Positions 8,420 through 17,209 of a stretch of 64,000 bases of DNA are shown here, in pieces. How positions within the stretch are numbered: position 1 is the stretch's first letter; each line of letters opens with the position of its first letter. The notes beneath the pieces were generated by a model. The model did no database searches. It worked only from the letters and a program-made list of their open reading frames with translations, and had not been told where the DNA came from. This stretch comes from Janibacter cremeus. Lineage in GTDB: Bacteria > Actinomycetota > Actinomycetes > Actinomycetales > Dermatophilaceae. Where the stretch lies: the NCBI RefSeq assembly GCF_013409205.1, contig NZ_JACCAE010000001.1:2604001-2668000 (forward strand), given 5' to 3'. The translations under genes were made by a program, and so were the position numbers.

Positions 8420-10265
8420 GGGCGGGCTCCTCCAGCTGCAGGTCGACCTCGACCGACCGGCCCCCGATCGTCAGGATCTGGCTACGCGTCGCCTGCGTCC
8501 CGCGGTCGACGGCCGTGAGGTCGTAGACGCCTTCACGGGGGAGTGGCAGCGTGTATCGGCCCGCATCGTCGGTGCGCACCCACGAGAGCGCCCCTCCGGT
8601 CCGCTTGGTGATGACGACCGAGACGTCCACGGCGGGCACCGCCTGCGGGTCGGTGATCAGGCCGCGGACGGTCAGCCGGTCCCGCATGACGAAGGGGGCC
8701 AGCCTCCGGTCGTCGTTGAGGTCGGCATAGAACGACACGGGTGACCAGCCCTGGGCCGAGACGACGAAGAGGTGGCGGATCGGGCCCCCGGTGGCGACGC
8801 TGAAGTCACCCGCCGAGTCCGTGCGCGCCCAGTCGACGTGGCTGCCCCGGCCGCCCATGACGGTGACGATCGCGCCCGGGACCTCCTCCCCCCGGCCATC
8901 CACGACGCGGCCGTGGACGACGTGGTCGACGGTGAGTCGCTCGGTGGGCTGGTCGTCGCCGTCGGCAGCGCGACGGCGCAGGAACGGCAGGATGAGCACG
9001 GTGCTGATGCCCGCCGCCACGCCTGCCAGGACGAACATCAGCGTCATCGCGCCGAAGGTCGGGTAGCCGCCCGTGCCGGAGGTGATCGTCGCGGCGAAGA
9101 CCGCGGCGGTGACCGCGCTGGCGGTGGAGGTGCCGACCGAGCGCAGGAGGGTGTTCAGGCCGTTGGCGGCAGCGGTCTCGGTGACGGGCACGGAGCGCAT
9201 GATCAGCGTCGGCAGCGCCGAGTAGGCCAGGGCCGTGCCGGCGGTCACGACGAGCGTGCCGATGACGACGAGGGCCACCGAGTCGCTGAAGGGGATGCGG
9301 GCGAGGTAGGAGACGAACATGATCGCGCTGCCGATACCGATCGCCAGCTCCGGACCGAAACGTCGGGTCACCCACCCGGACACCGGCGCGAGCACGCCGA
9401 AGGCCACGGCGGACGGGGCCATCCACAGCCCGGCGTGCAGCGCGTCGAGGCCGAGCCCGTAGCCGGTGTCCGTCGGCGTCTGCAGCAGCTGGGTGGACAC
9501 GAGCATGTTGAGGAACATGCCGAAGCCCATGAGGACGGAGATCGTGTTCGCCGACACCACGACGGGTTGCGCAGCCGTTCGGATGTCGACGAGAGGGTTG
9601 GGTATGCGCAGCTCGAGCGGCACGAAGACCGCGAGCAGGACGAGGCCGGTGGCGAACGTCCCGAGGGTGCTGGCGTCCGTCCAGCCCCAGTCCGCCCCCT
9701 TCGACACGGCCAGGAGCAGCAGGACGAGAGCGAGGCTGAGCAGGATCGCGCCGCGGAAGTCGAAGGCACCAGCGGTCCGCACGGGCGACTCGGAGACGGT
9801 GCGCAGGACCAGGGCGATCATCAGGAGCGCGAGGAGCCCCGGCAGCCACAGCACGACGTGCCAGTCGAAGGCCTCGGCCAGGTAGCCGCCCAGCGGCAGA
9901 CCCACGCCGGCGCCGATGGCGAGGGTCGCGCTCATCAGTGCGACGGCCAGCGGGACCTTGTCGGGGTCCAGCTCGTCGCGCATGGTGGCGATGCCCACGG
10001 GGACGAGGGCCGTCCCGATGCCCTGCAGGACCCGGGCGAGGATGAGGAGGGGAAGGGCGGTGGAGACGCCACCGATAAGCGCACCGACGGCGACGATCGC
10101 CAGGGTCAGCAGGATCATCCGGCGCTTGCCGTACATGTCGGCCATGCGGGAGATGACCGGTGTGGCCACGGCTCCGGCGATCAAGGTCGCGGTGATCATC
10201 CACGAGGCGTTGCTCGTGCTCGTGCCGATGAGGTCCGGCAGGTCCGGCAGCAGTGGTAGCACCAT
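8370..10265 (-). CDS. DHA2-like MFS efflux transporter with C-terminal carboxypeptidase-regulatory-like domains
   Basis: At least 631 residues. The first about 420 residues hold many hydrophobic helices of a drug/H+ antiporter-type MFS permease, including the loop motif SRMADMYGKRRM. After the last helix come two beta-rich modules (VHGRVVDGRGEEVPGAIV and VRGLITDPQAVPAVDV, each with a WxRTDxxGxY/F signature) that resemble carboxypeptidase regulatory-like domains. The ATG at 10265 lies inside the first membrane helix: the frame continues upstream with family-like sequence (FVIAVLALCGTIVSLQQT) back to the accA stop, but without ATG, GTG or TTG. The real start may therefore be a CTG near 10391. 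It follows accA on the same strand. Confidence 0.88.
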   Translation of the reverse strand: MVLPLLPDLPDLIGTSTSNASWMITATLIAGAVATPVISRMADMYGKRRMILLTLAIVAVGALIGGVSTALPLLILARVLQGIGTALVPVGIATMRDELDPDKVPLAVALMSATLAIGAGVGLPLGGYLAEAFDWHVVLWLPGLLALLMIALVLRTVSESPVRTAGAFDFRGAILLSLALVLLLLAVSKGADWGWTDASTLGTFATGLVLLAVFVPLELRIPNPLVDIRTAAQPVVVSANTISVLMGFGMFLNMLVSTQLLQTPTDTGYGLGLDALHAGLWMAPSAVAFGVLAPVSGWVTRRFGPELAIGIGSAIMFVSYLARIPFSDSVALVVIGTLVVTAGTALAYSALPTLIMRSVPVTETAAANGLNTLLRSVGTSTASAVTAAVFAATITSGTGGYPTFGAMTLMFVLAGVAAGISTVLILPFLRRRAADGDDQPTERLTVDHVVHGRVVDGRGEEVPGAIVTVMGGRGSHVDWARTDSAGDFSVATGGPIRHLFVVSAQGWSPVSFYADLNDDRRLAPFVMRDRLTVRGLITDPQAVPAVDVSVVITKRTGGALSWVRTDDAGRYTLPLPREGVYDLTAVDRGTQATRSQILTIGGRSVEVDLQLEEPALSPTGADAGPPRQASR

Positions 10266-10387
10266 CGTCTGCTGCAGCGAGACGATGGTCCCGCACAGGG
10301 CGAGGACGGCGATGACGAAACCGCCCCCGACGCGCCGGGTGGGCGTGCCGGGGGCGGCTTCGTCGGTGTGTTGGTCCGCCGAGGGGA

Positions 10388-12154
10388 TCAGTCCTTGATG
10401 TCGGCGATGACCGCGCCGTTGTTGATGGTCTCGCCGACCTGCGCCTTCAGGCCGGTGATGGTGCCGGCCTTGTGTGCGTTGAGCGGCTGCTCCATCTTCA
10501 TCGCCTCGATGACGACGACCAGGTCACCCTCGGCGACCTCCTGACCCTCCTCGACGGCGATCTTGACGACCGTGCCCTGCATCGGGGCGGCGAGGCTGTC
10601 GCCGGAGACCGCGGCGGCGCCGCCGCCACCACCGGAACGCTTCGGGGCCTTCTTCTTCTTGGCGCCGCCGCCTCCGCCGAGGGCCAGGTCGCCGGGCAGG
10701 ACGACCTCGAGGCGCTTGCCGCCGACCTCGACGGTGATCTTCTGGCGCTCGCCGTCGCCTTCGGCGGCCTCGCCGATCTCACCACCGTAGGGCGCGATCT
10801 GGTTGTCGAACTCGGTCTCGATCCACCGGGTGTGAACGGTGAAGGGGGCGCCGTCCGCTGGTGCGAAAGCCGGGTCGGACACGATCGTCTGGTGGAAGGG
10901 GATGACCGTCGGCATGCCCTCGACCACGAGCTCGGCCAGGGCGCGGCGGGAGCGCTCGAGGGCCTGCTCGCGGCTGGCCCCGGTGACGATGAGCTTGGCG
11001 ATCATCGAGTCGAAGGCGCCGGCGATGGTGTCGCCCTCCTCGATCCCGGCGTCCCAGCGGACCCCCGGACCGTGCGGCACGCGCATGTGGGTGACGGTGC
11101 CGGGGGCCGGCATGAAGTTGCGGCCGGCATCCTCGCCGTTGATGCGGAACTCGAAGGAGTGGCCACGCTCGACCGGGTCGTCGTAGCCGAGCTCCTCGCC
11201 ATCGGCGATGCGCAGCATCTCGCGGACAAGGTCGATGCCGGTGACCTCCTCGCTCACGGGGTGCTCGACCTGCAGGCGGGTGTTGACCTCGAGGAAGGAG
11301 ATCGTGCCGTCCTGGGCGACGAGGTACTCGCAGGTGCCGGCGCCGACGTAGCCGGCCTCCTTGAGGATCGCCTTCGACGCACGGACGAGCTCGGTGTGCT
11401 GCTCCTCGGTGAGGAAGGGAGCCGGGGCCTCCTCCACGAGCTTCTGGTTGCGGCGCTGCAGGGAGCAGTCGCGGGTGGAGACGACGACGACGTTGCCGTG
11501 CTGGTCGGCAAGGCACTGGGTCTCGACGTGCCGCGGCTTGTCGAGGAACTTCTCCACGAGGCACTCGCCACGACCGAAGGCCGACACGGCCTCGCGGACG
11601 GCCGAGTCGAAGAGCTCGGGGATCTCCTCCATCGTGCGCGCGACCTTGAGGCCACGACCGCCACCGCCGTAGACGGCCTTGATGGCGATGGGCAGACCGA
11701 ACTCCTCGGCGAGGGCGACGACCTCGTCGGCGTCCTTGACCGGGTCCTTGGTGCCGGGAGCCAGAGGGGCGTTGGCCCTGACGGCGATGTGCTTGGCCTT
11801 GGCCTTGTCGCCCAGGGCGTCGATGGCCTCGGGGCCGGGGCCGATCCAGGTCAGCCCGGCGTCCATGACGGCCTGGGCGAACTCGGCGTTCTCCGCGAGG
11901 AAGCCGTACCCGGGGTGGACGGCGTCAGCGCCCGCCTCCTTCGCGACCTCCAGGAGCTTCTCCTGGACCAGGTAGCTGTCGCCGGGGGTCGACCCGCCGA
12001 GGGCATACGCCTCGTCGGCGACCTTGACGTGCAGGGCGTCACGGTCGGTATCGGCATAGACGGCGACGGAGCCGACGCCGGCATCGGCGCAGGCGCGGGC
12101 GATGCGGACGGCGATCTCGCCGCGGTTCGCGATGAGGACTTTGCTGATGGCCAT
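10388..12154 (-). CDS. accA: Acyl-CoA carboxylase alpha subunit (biotin carboxylase + biotin carboxyl carrier)
   Basis: 588 residues. Biotin carboxylase N-terminal domain ([17 protein letters not shown]), ATP-grasp domain with the glycine loop [10 protein letters not shown] and the active-site stretch [16 protein letters not shown], a C-terminal carboxylase domain, a low-complexity [13 protein letters not shown] linker around residue 500, and a biotinyl domain with EAMKMEQPL carrying the biotinylated lysine. It carboxylates biotin with bicarbonate and ATP for the acetyl/propionyl-CoA carboxylase. Partners AccD, AccE and the ligase BirA lie at 34-36.6 kb. The ATG at 12154 is preceded by TAGTCT and 7 nt, a leaderless arrangement. 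Mycobacterial AccA3 is the probable counterpart. Confidence 0.95.
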   Translation of the reverse strand: MAISKVLIANRGEIAVRIARACADAGVGSVAVYADTDRDALHVKVADEAYALGGSTPGDSYLVQEKLLEVAKEAGADAVHPGYGFLAENAEFAQAVMDAGLTWIGPGPEAIDALGDKAKAKHIAVRANAPLAPGTKDPVKDADEVVALAEEFGLPIAIKAVYGGGGRGLKVARTMEEIPELFDSAVREAVSAFGRGECLVEKFLDKPRHVETQCLADQHGNVVVVSTRDCSLQRRNQKLVEEAPAPFLTEEQHTELVRASKAILKEAGYVGAGTCEYLVAQDGTISFLEVNTRLQVEHPVSEEVTGIDLVREMLRIADGEELGYDDPVERGHSFEFRINGEDAGRNFMPAPGTVTHMRVPHGPGVRWDAGIEEGDTIAGAFDSMIAKLIVTGASREQALERSRRALAELVVEGMPTVIPFHQTIVSDPAFAPADGAPFTVHTRWIETEFDNQIAPYGGEIGEAAEGDGERQKITVEVGGKRLEVVLPGDLALGGGGGAKKKKAPKRSGGGGGAAAVSGDSLAAPMQGTVVKIAVEEGQEVAEGDLVVVIEAMKMEQPLNAHKAGTITGLKAQVGETINNGAVIADIKD

Positions 12155-12236
12155 GGGCGGCAGACTACTGCGTGTGGCGACGGGTCGACGCACGGCCCGC
12201 ATCGTGATCCCGGTCCACTCCGCCTCGCCCCCGCCC

Positions 12237-12313
12237 GATACGAACTACTGCAGGCAGCAGTACGTATCGTCCGCAGTGGTTCGACCTGCTGCGGACGATA
12301 CGAGTTGCTGCAG
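12237..12313. repeat. Overlapping inverted repeats upstream of accA
   Basis: Two inverted repeats overlap. Repeat one pairs 12237-12251 with 12254-12268 (13 of 15 positions, 2-nt loop). Repeat two pairs 12263-12276 (CGTATCGTCCGCAG) perfectly with 12289-12302, with a 12-nt loop. They share CGTATC at 12263-12268, so both hairpins cannot form at once. The first unit is repeated directly at 12297-12313 with 14 of 17 matches. The element lies between the stop of the DUF4173 gene and the accA promoter, both read leftward. It may be a terminator, an operator array or a REP-like element. No U-run is visible. Confidence 0.75.
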
Positions 12314-12324
12314 ACGTGCGTCGC

Positions 12325-13812
12325 TCAGCGGTCACTGAGCACGCACTGGTCCGGCTCCGGGTACTGGCTGCGGATCTCCTCGGCGCGCTCACGGGAGAGG
12401 TTCCACCCCGGCAGACCGTCGTCGGCGGCCTCCGTGGTGCGACCGGACCGCAGGATGCAGGCCTTTACGTCCTCGGGCAGCGCGCTGGTGTGGATCGCCG
12501 GCACCGCGTCGTCGGACAGCGAGGCGAGGTAGCGCTCGTCGAGCGTGCCGCTGGCCTCCCATCGCTCGATGTTGTGCTCGGCCACCCAGGCGCTGGTGTT
12601 CCCGACGGACCACACGATCGTCACGACGGCTGCGCTGGCGAGGACGGTCCGGCCGAGCCACCGGCGCGTCGGGGTGAAGAGCGAGACGAGTACGGCCAGC
12701 ACGATCAGCCCCAGCCAGATCTCGAAGAGGTCGACGCTCACGCGGAGGACCGTGTAGCCGAAGGCCTCCTGGTACAGCGCCATCCGACGCAGAGCCGACG
12801 CGACGACGATGAGGGTGAGCACGCACAGGGCGGCGTTCAACGCGGTCATCACACGGTGGTCGCGGGTGGTCTCGACGCGGCCCCAAGCGCGCACCGCGGC
12901 GACGAGGACCAGCACCAGGGCGGTGGCCACGGTCAGTTGGCCGAAGCCCTCGCGGGCCGACTCGGCGTAGGTGACTCCGGTCGTGCGCAGGACGTAGTCG
13001 TGCCCGCCGAACATCGCTGCCGCCTGCGCCACGATGAACGCGACGAAGACCGCGATGACGAACCCCAGCGGAACGGCCCACTCCCAGAGCGGGATCCGCG
13101 CGGTGCAACGGGGGAGGCTCTCGACGTGGGGTGGGTTGATGGACAGGTACAGCCCGGCGAGCGTGATGCCGGTGAAGAAGACGAGGGTGAAGGTCCGGAA
13201 GACGACCATGTCGCTCAGCTCCGGTACGAGCGCAGCGGCCCACGACCCGAGGACGGCGTCGGCGGAGGCGAGCAGACCGCCGAAGACGAGGAGCAGCACG
13301 AGGCTGACGGCGGCGGTTCGCAGCACCGACCACGTCCTGCCCTGACGAGCGAGTGCCTTGATCGTCCGGTCCAGCAGGGGAAGACCGCGCAGCGCCGAGA
13401 ACGGCCAGGCCGCGACGGCGGCGATGATGCCGGGGACGGTGCGGGCGTCCGTGCAGGACGTGGCTGCGAGGACGCCTGCCATGGCGACGGCTATGAAGGT
13501 GAAGCCCGGGTTGTCCCGCAGCACCGTCGTCAGGGCCAAGGGGAGGGCCAGTGCCCCGGCGACCCAGGACCACCTCGCGGCGCGCCGGGGTGAGGCGAGC
13601 CAGATGGCCAGCCCGCCGCAGGCCAGGACGATCAGCATCCCGAGTCCGATCGCATTGTCCGGCAGCAGGATCGCCGCGACGATCCCGACGCCGAGGGCGG
13701 CGAGCAGCAGGTCCGGTCTGGGTGTGGTGACCCGCTCGGGCCACCACCGCCCGAGCAGGGACGAAGGGGGTGCAGCCGGGGCTGCTGTGGTGACGGCCGT
13801 GGAGTCAGTCAT
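12325..13812 (-). CDS. DUF4173/DUF4153-like polytopic membrane protein (internal start within the fusion ORF)
   Basis: 495 residues if translation begins at ATG 13812, which has an AGGAG about 7 nt upstream, inside the kinase-linker reading frame. About ten hydrophobic segments follow a short Ala/Pro-rich cytosolic tail. The C-terminal part after the last helix is soluble and carries two cysteines (VKACILRSG and DQCVLS). Proteins of this type often accompany two-component systems in actinobacteria and have no settled function. The good ribosome site argues that this protein is made separately even though no stop codon isolates it from the kinase. Its 3' end is followed by the overlapping hairpins upstream of accA. 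Confidence 0.7.
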   Translation of the reverse strand: MTDSTAVTTAAPAAPPSSLLGRWWPERVTTPRPDLLLAALGVGIVAAILLPDNAIGLGMLIVLACGGLAIWLASPRRAARWSWVAGALALPLALTTVLRDNPGFTFIAVAMAGVLAATSCTDARTVPGIIAAVAAWPFSALRGLPLLDRTIKALARQGRTWSVLRTAAVSLVLLLVFGGLLASADAVLGSWAAALVPELSDMVVFRTFTLVFFTGITLAGLYLSINPPHVESLPRCTARIPLWEWAVPLGFVIAVFVAFIVAQAAAMFGGHDYVLRTTGVTYAESAREGFGQLTVATALVLVLVAAVRAWGRVETTRDHRVMTALNAALCVLTLIVVASALRRMALYQEAFGYTVLRVSVDLFEIWLGLIVLAVLVSLFTPTRRWLGRTVLASAAVVTIVWSVGNTSAWVAEHNIERWEASGTLDERYLASLSDDAVPAIHTSALPEDVKACILRSGRTTEAADDGLPGWNLSRERAEEIRSQYPEPDQCVLSDR

Positions 13813-14943
13813 TGGGTGCTCCTGGTCGGTGGGGTCAACGGGGGTGGTGTCCTCGGTCCTTGAGGAGGTGAGGAACGAGCCGTCTCGAAAGGACAACGTC
13901 GGGTCAACAGGCAGGGTCATCCGCATCCGGGCGCCTGTGCTCTGCTGCGCTTCGAGGCTCGGCCGCGGGCGGCCTCGCACCTCAGCGACCGGTGGGCCGG
14001 GGGTGAGCGCCCGGATCGCACCGCCGTGCATGTCCGCGACCCACGCGGCGATCGCCAGACCGAGGCCGGTGCCACCCCCTTCGTCCCCGCCCTGACCGAA
14101 GCGGTGGAAGAGGTGCTCGGCACGCTCCGGCGACAACCCTGGCCCCTCGTCGGTGACGGTGAGCGACCACTGGTCGTGCTCGCGCCGGGCGGCCACGGTG
14201 ACGGTCCCACCGGAGGGGCTGTGGCGCACGGCGTTGTCCAGGAGGTTGGCGGTGACCTGCGCCAGGCGGGCTCGGTCCCCGGTGATGGTGAGGTCGAGCG
14301 GGTCGACATCGGCAACCAGGGTGACCTCGCGGTCGTGGAGGGAGGCTTCGTGGACGGCGGACTCGAGGAGGTCGCTGACCATGACCCGGCTGGGGTTGAG
14401 CGGGATGCCGCCGTCGGGCCGGGAGAGATCGAGCAGGTCGGCGACGAGGGAGCTGAGTCGCTCGGACTGGGCGAGCGCGCTGCCGAGCGCGGCGTCGTTG
14501 GGGGTGGTGACGCCGTCGACGAGGTTCTCCAGGAGGGCGCGCTGAGCGCTCAGTGGCGTGCGCAGCTCGTGCGCGACGGTCGCGACGAGCCGGCGTTGGT
14601 TCTCCTCGTCCTCCTGCAGGTCCCGGGCCATCGTCGTGAACGCTCGGGCGAGCGTCCCGACCTCGTCACGACCGGTCGTGGTGATCCGGGCGCCGTAGTC
14701 ACCGCGGGCCATCCGCTCGGCCGCCTGCGTCATCTGACGAAGGGGAGTGGTCATCCCGGTCGCGAGCCACCGGGTGACGACGAGGGCGAGGGCGATCGTC
14801 GCGGGTAGGCCGAGCCAGAGCGGGACGCCGGCCTGTGCGCCGACGGTGCCGACGAGCGCGGCGACGAGGATGCTCGCCCCCACGAGCACGGCCAGCCGGG
14901 TGCGGATGGAGGACAGTCCGACGAGGGGCTCGGTGCGACTCAT
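12325..14943 (-). CDS. Sensor histidine kinase reading in frame into a DUF4173/DUF4153-like membrane protein (fusion ORF)
   Basis: 872 codons without a stop. Residues 1-346 are a complete kinase: two membrane helices (about 16-36 and 42-60), HAMP, a HisKA box with His125 in VAHELRTPLSA, and an HATPase domain with NLLDNAVRHS, DEGPGLS and GGGTGLGLA. A low-complexity stretch of about 30 residues follows, and from residue 378 the DUF4173 protein begins with its own ATG. The kinase start overlaps the response-regulator stop (ATGA). In related genomes these would normally be two genes. The linker looks like translated spacer sequence, so either a stop codon was lost (mutation or sequencing error) or this strain makes a genuine fusion. 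Confidence 0.8.
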   Translation of the reverse strand: MSRTEPLVGLSSIRTRLAVLVGASILVAALVGTVGAQAGVPLWLGLPATIALALVVTRWLATGMTTPLRQMTQAAERMARGDYGARITTTGRDEVGTLARAFTTMARDLQEDEENQRRLVATVAHELRTPLSAQRALLENLVDGVTTPNDAALGSALAQSERLSSLVADLLDLSRPDGGIPLNPSRVMVSDLLESAVHEASLHDREVTLVADVDPLDLTITGDRARLAQVTANLLDNAVRHSPSGGTVTVAARREHDQWSLTVTDEGPGLSPERAEHLFHRFGQGGDEGGGTGLGLAIAAWVADMHGGAIRALTPGPPVAEVRGRPRPSLEAQQSTGARMRMTLPVDPTLSFRDGSFLTSSRTEDTTPVDPTDQEHPMTDSTAVTTAAPAAPPSSLLGRWWPERVTTPRPDLLLAALGVGIVAAILLPDNAIGLGMLIVLACGGLAIWLASPRRAARWSWVAGALALPLALTTVLRDNPGFTFIAVAMAGVLAATSCTDARTVPGIIAAVAAWPFSALRGLPLLDRTIKALARQGRTWSVLRTAAVSLVLLLVFGGLLASADAVLGSWAAALVPELSDMVVFRTFTLVFFTGITLAGLYLSINPPHVESLPRCTARIPLWEWAVPLGFVIAVFVAFIVAQAAAMFGGHDYVLRTTGVTYAESAREGFGQLTVATALVLVLVAAVRAWGRVETTRDHRVMTALNAALCVLTLIVVASALRRMALYQEAFGYTVLRVSVDLFEIWLGLIVLAVLVSLFTPTRRWLGRTVLASAAVVTIVWSVGNTSAWVAEHNIERWEASGTLDERYLASLSDDAVPAIHTSALPEDVKACILRSGRTTEAADDGLPGWNLSRERAEEIRSQYPEPDQCVLSDR

Positions 14944-15632
14944 CGGTCGGTCCCGTCGTCGAGCGCATAGCCGACGCCGTGGACGGTGCGGATGCGTCTG
15001 GGCCCGATCTTCGTGCGCAGGGACTTCACGTGGGTGTCGAGAGTGCGGCTGGAGTCGTCCCAGCCCCACAGCTGCGTGGCGATGTGCTCGCGATGCAGGA
15101 CTGCGCCGGGCTCGCGGGCGAGCAGGACGAGGACGTCGAACTCGGTGGGCGTCAGGTGCACCGGCTCCCCGTCGACGGTGCAGCGCCGGGTGCGCGCGTC
15201 CAGCGACAGCCCGTCGTGCTGGAGGGGGCCGGCGTCCCGGTGAAGCTCGGCGGCGCGCTCGACCCGCCTCAGCAGCGCCCGGACCCGGGCAACGACCTCG
15301 CGCATCCGGAACGGCTTGGTCAGATAGTCGTCGGCCCCGACGCCGAGACCGACGATGATGTCGCTCTCGTCGTCGCGGGCGGTGAGCATGAGGACCGGCA
15401 CGGGTCGCTCGGCCTGGATGCGCCGGCACACCTCGAGCCCGTCGAAGCCGGGCAGCATCAGGTCGAGGACGACGAGGTCGGGGGAGTGCTGCTCGTACGC
15501 GGCCACTGCGCCCGGCCCGTCGTGCGCTCGCACCACCGCGAAACCCTCCGCCTCGAACCTGTCGGTGAGTGCCTCGTTGATCGTCGGGTCGTCCTCGACG
15601 ACGAGCAGGCGGGTGGGTGCGGTGTCGGTCAT
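14940..15632 (-). CDS. OmpR-family response regulator
   Basis: 230 residues. The receiver domain has the acidic pair EDD (13-15), phosphoacceptor Asp57 in LVVLDLMLPG, and the conserved lysine in LTKPF. The C-terminal winged-helix domain (HLTPTEFDVLVLLAREPGAV, TLDTHVKSLRTKIG) binds DNA. The stop overlaps the kinase ATG, so the pair is co-translated. The ATG at 15632 is preceded by TAGCCT and 6 nt with no Shine-Dalgarno, so the message is probably leaderless. Two TCTGGAG direct repeats 11 bp apart lie about 45-62 bp upstream, the spacing favoured by OmpR-type proteins, which suggests autoregulation. The signal sensed is unknown. Confidence 0.94.
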   Translation of the reverse strand: MTDTAPTRLLVVEDDPTINEALTDRFEAEGFAVVRAHDGPGAVAAYEQHSPDLVVLDLMLPGFDGLEVCRRIQAERPVPVLMLTARDDESDIIVGLGVGADDYLTKPFRMREVVARVRALLRRVERAAELHRDAGPLQHDGLSLDARTRRCTVDGEPVHLTPTEFDVLVLLAREPGAVLHREHIATQLWGWDDSSRTLDTHVKSLRTKIGPRRIRTVHGVGYALDDGTDR

Positions 15633-15676
15633 GCACTCAGGCTATGGACACCGGCCGGGAGATCACCGGGACGACG

Positions 15677-15694
15677 TCTGGAGTTCCTCTGGAG
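15677..15694 (-). promoter_or_regulatory. Candidate response-regulator direct-repeat operator
   Basis: TCTGGAG occurs at 15677-15683 and again at 15688-15694 on the plus strand, one helical turn (11 bp) apart. It lies upstream of the response regulator's leaderless promoter (TAGCCT at about 15639-15644, read on the minus strand). OmpR-family regulators typically bind direct repeats with about 10-11 bp periodicity. Autoregulation is inferred. Confidence 0.4.
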
Positions 15695-15739
15695 ATCCGC
15701 CCCCAAATTCGCACAACCTCGGGAGCTGCGAAGGGGGCG

Positions 15740-17209
15740 TCAGGTGACCGGCAGCCGGGAGACGAACTGCCGCAGCTGGTCGATGGTGCGCACCTCGTGC
15801 ATGTCGACGACCTGGGCGTACCTCCCGGCCACGGAGTCACCGGTGTCCCACTGGCCGACCGGCTCGGGGTTGAGCCAGACCGCGTGCTTCGCTCGGGTGA
15901 CGAGCTCGCGCAGCGCGTCCACCTGCGGCTCGGTGCCGTTGGTGCGGGCGTCGCCCAGGACGAGGAGCGTCGAGCGTGGGCCGATGGCATCGATGTGGTG
16001 CTCGACCGCGTCGACGAAGGCCGCGCCGTAGTCGCTGGATCCGTGCCAGCGGGTCATCGTCGCCTCCCGGGAGACGCGCTCGCGGATGTCCTCGCCGATG
16101 CGGCTCTCCCGCACGAGCTCGGTGATGTCGTCGCAGGTGTTGACGAAGCCGATGAACCGGACGCGGCGGAAGACCCCGGCCAGGGACTGCAGCAGCATCA
16201 TCGTGAACCGGGAGAACCCCGCGACCGAGCCGGACATGTCACACAGCAGGACGATGTCCGCGCGGCTGCGGTGGCGGCGGCGGTGAGCCGGACGGATCGG
16301 GACACCCCCGGTGGACATCGCGGCACGCAGCGTGCGGCGGATGTCGATGGCCCCGCGCGCATGGCGCCGCTGCCGGGCGGCGAGCTTGGCGGCGAGCTTG
16401 CGGGAGAGCGGCCCGATAGCGGCCTGCAGCTCGGCCGCCTCGGTGGTGCCGGTGAGCAGGAAGTCCTTGCGCTCCAACGGGTCCCGCACCCCGTAGCGCG
16501 AGATGCGGTCGCGTCCACGGACCTCGGCATTGCGTCGCGCGGCCTCGGTCTCGATCCGCCGGCGGAAGTGGCCGACTCGACCACGGATCTCGTCCCGGTC
16601 GTACCTGTCGCTGAAGCTCGGGTCCCCTTCGCCGCCACCACCCGACGCGCCACCGGAACCCGAACCGGAGCCACCCGACCCCTCACCGGAGCCGCCGGTG
16701 ACGTTCCCGGCGTCCCGGGCCCGCTGCAGCGCAGCGGCGATGGCGGTCTGCGGGGCGAGCCGTTCGATCGCCTGGTGCGCCGACCACCCGCCGGTGCTCG
16801 CCTCGTTCGTCAGCCGTCCGAGCTCGGCCAGGGACCGTGCCGCGAGCCGGTCGAGCGCATCGTCGTCGGCGCGCGCGAGGGCGTCGACGAGCTCATCGCG
16901 GATCGCTGCGGCCCGCTCGCGCGCACCGGCGGTGTCGGTCGGGTCGGGGGCCTCGGCCTCGCCGGTGCGTTGCCCCACGGCGGCAGGGAAGTGGATGTCG
17001 AAGAGCTGGTCGAAGAGGGCCCGGTCCGACGAGCGGCGCATCATCGCCGCGGCGGTCCCGGCGCGCAGACGCTCGCGGTCCTGCAGCCCGAGCACCCGGG
17101 CAGCCGCGGCGGCGTCGGTGATCTCCGAGGTCCCGACCTTCACCCCGTGCAGGCGAAGGGAGCGCCCCAGGTCGACCAGCCGCGTCCCCAGCGGGTCAGG
17201 TGAGGACAC
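15740..17209 (-). CDS. CoxE-like VWA-domain protein (partner of MoxR ATPase)
   Basis: 489 residues. The N-terminal two thirds is alpha-helical and charged, with a Gly/Ser-rich stretch near residues 180-200. The C-terminal third is a von Willebrand A domain with a MIDAS motif, CDMSGSVAGFS, and later VLGDARTNG. CoxE-like VWA proteins work with MoxR AAA+ ATPases in maturation or remodelling of protein complexes and bind metal through the MIDAS. The GTG at 17209 lies 14 bp inside the 3' end of the MoxR gene, so the two are translationally coupled, MoxR first. No membrane segment or signal peptide is visible, so the protein is cytosolic. The client protein is unknown; nothing nearby encodes carbon monoxide dehydrogenase. 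Confidence 0.88.
   Translation of the reverse strand: MSSPDPLGTRLVDLGRSLRLHGVKVGTSEITDAAAAARVLGLQDRERLRAGTAAAMMRRSSDRALFDQLFDIHFPAAVGQRTGEAEAPDPTDTAGARERAAAIRDELVDALARADDDALDRLAARSLAELGRLTNEASTGGWSAHQAIERLAPQTAIAAALQRARDAGNVTGGSGEGSGGSGSGSGGASGGGGEGDPSFSDRYDRDEIRGRVGHFRRRIETEAARRNAEVRGRDRISRYGVRDPLERKDFLLTGTTEAAELQAAIGPLSRKLAAKLAARQRRHARGAIDIRRTLRAAMSTGGVPIRPAHRRRHRSRADIVLLCDMSGSVAGFSRFTMMLLQSLAGVFRRVRFIGFVNTCDDITELVRESRIGEDIRERVSREATMTRWHGSSDYGAAFVDAVEHHIDAIGPRSTLLVLGDARTNGTEPQVDALRELVTRAKHAVWLNPEPVGQWDTGDSVAGRYAQVVDMHEVRTIDQLRQFVSRLPVT

Noticed and set aside
12237..12313. CRISPR-like or insertion-sequence end
   Set aside because: Only two full units and one partial unit, no regular spacers, no transposase and no target duplication.
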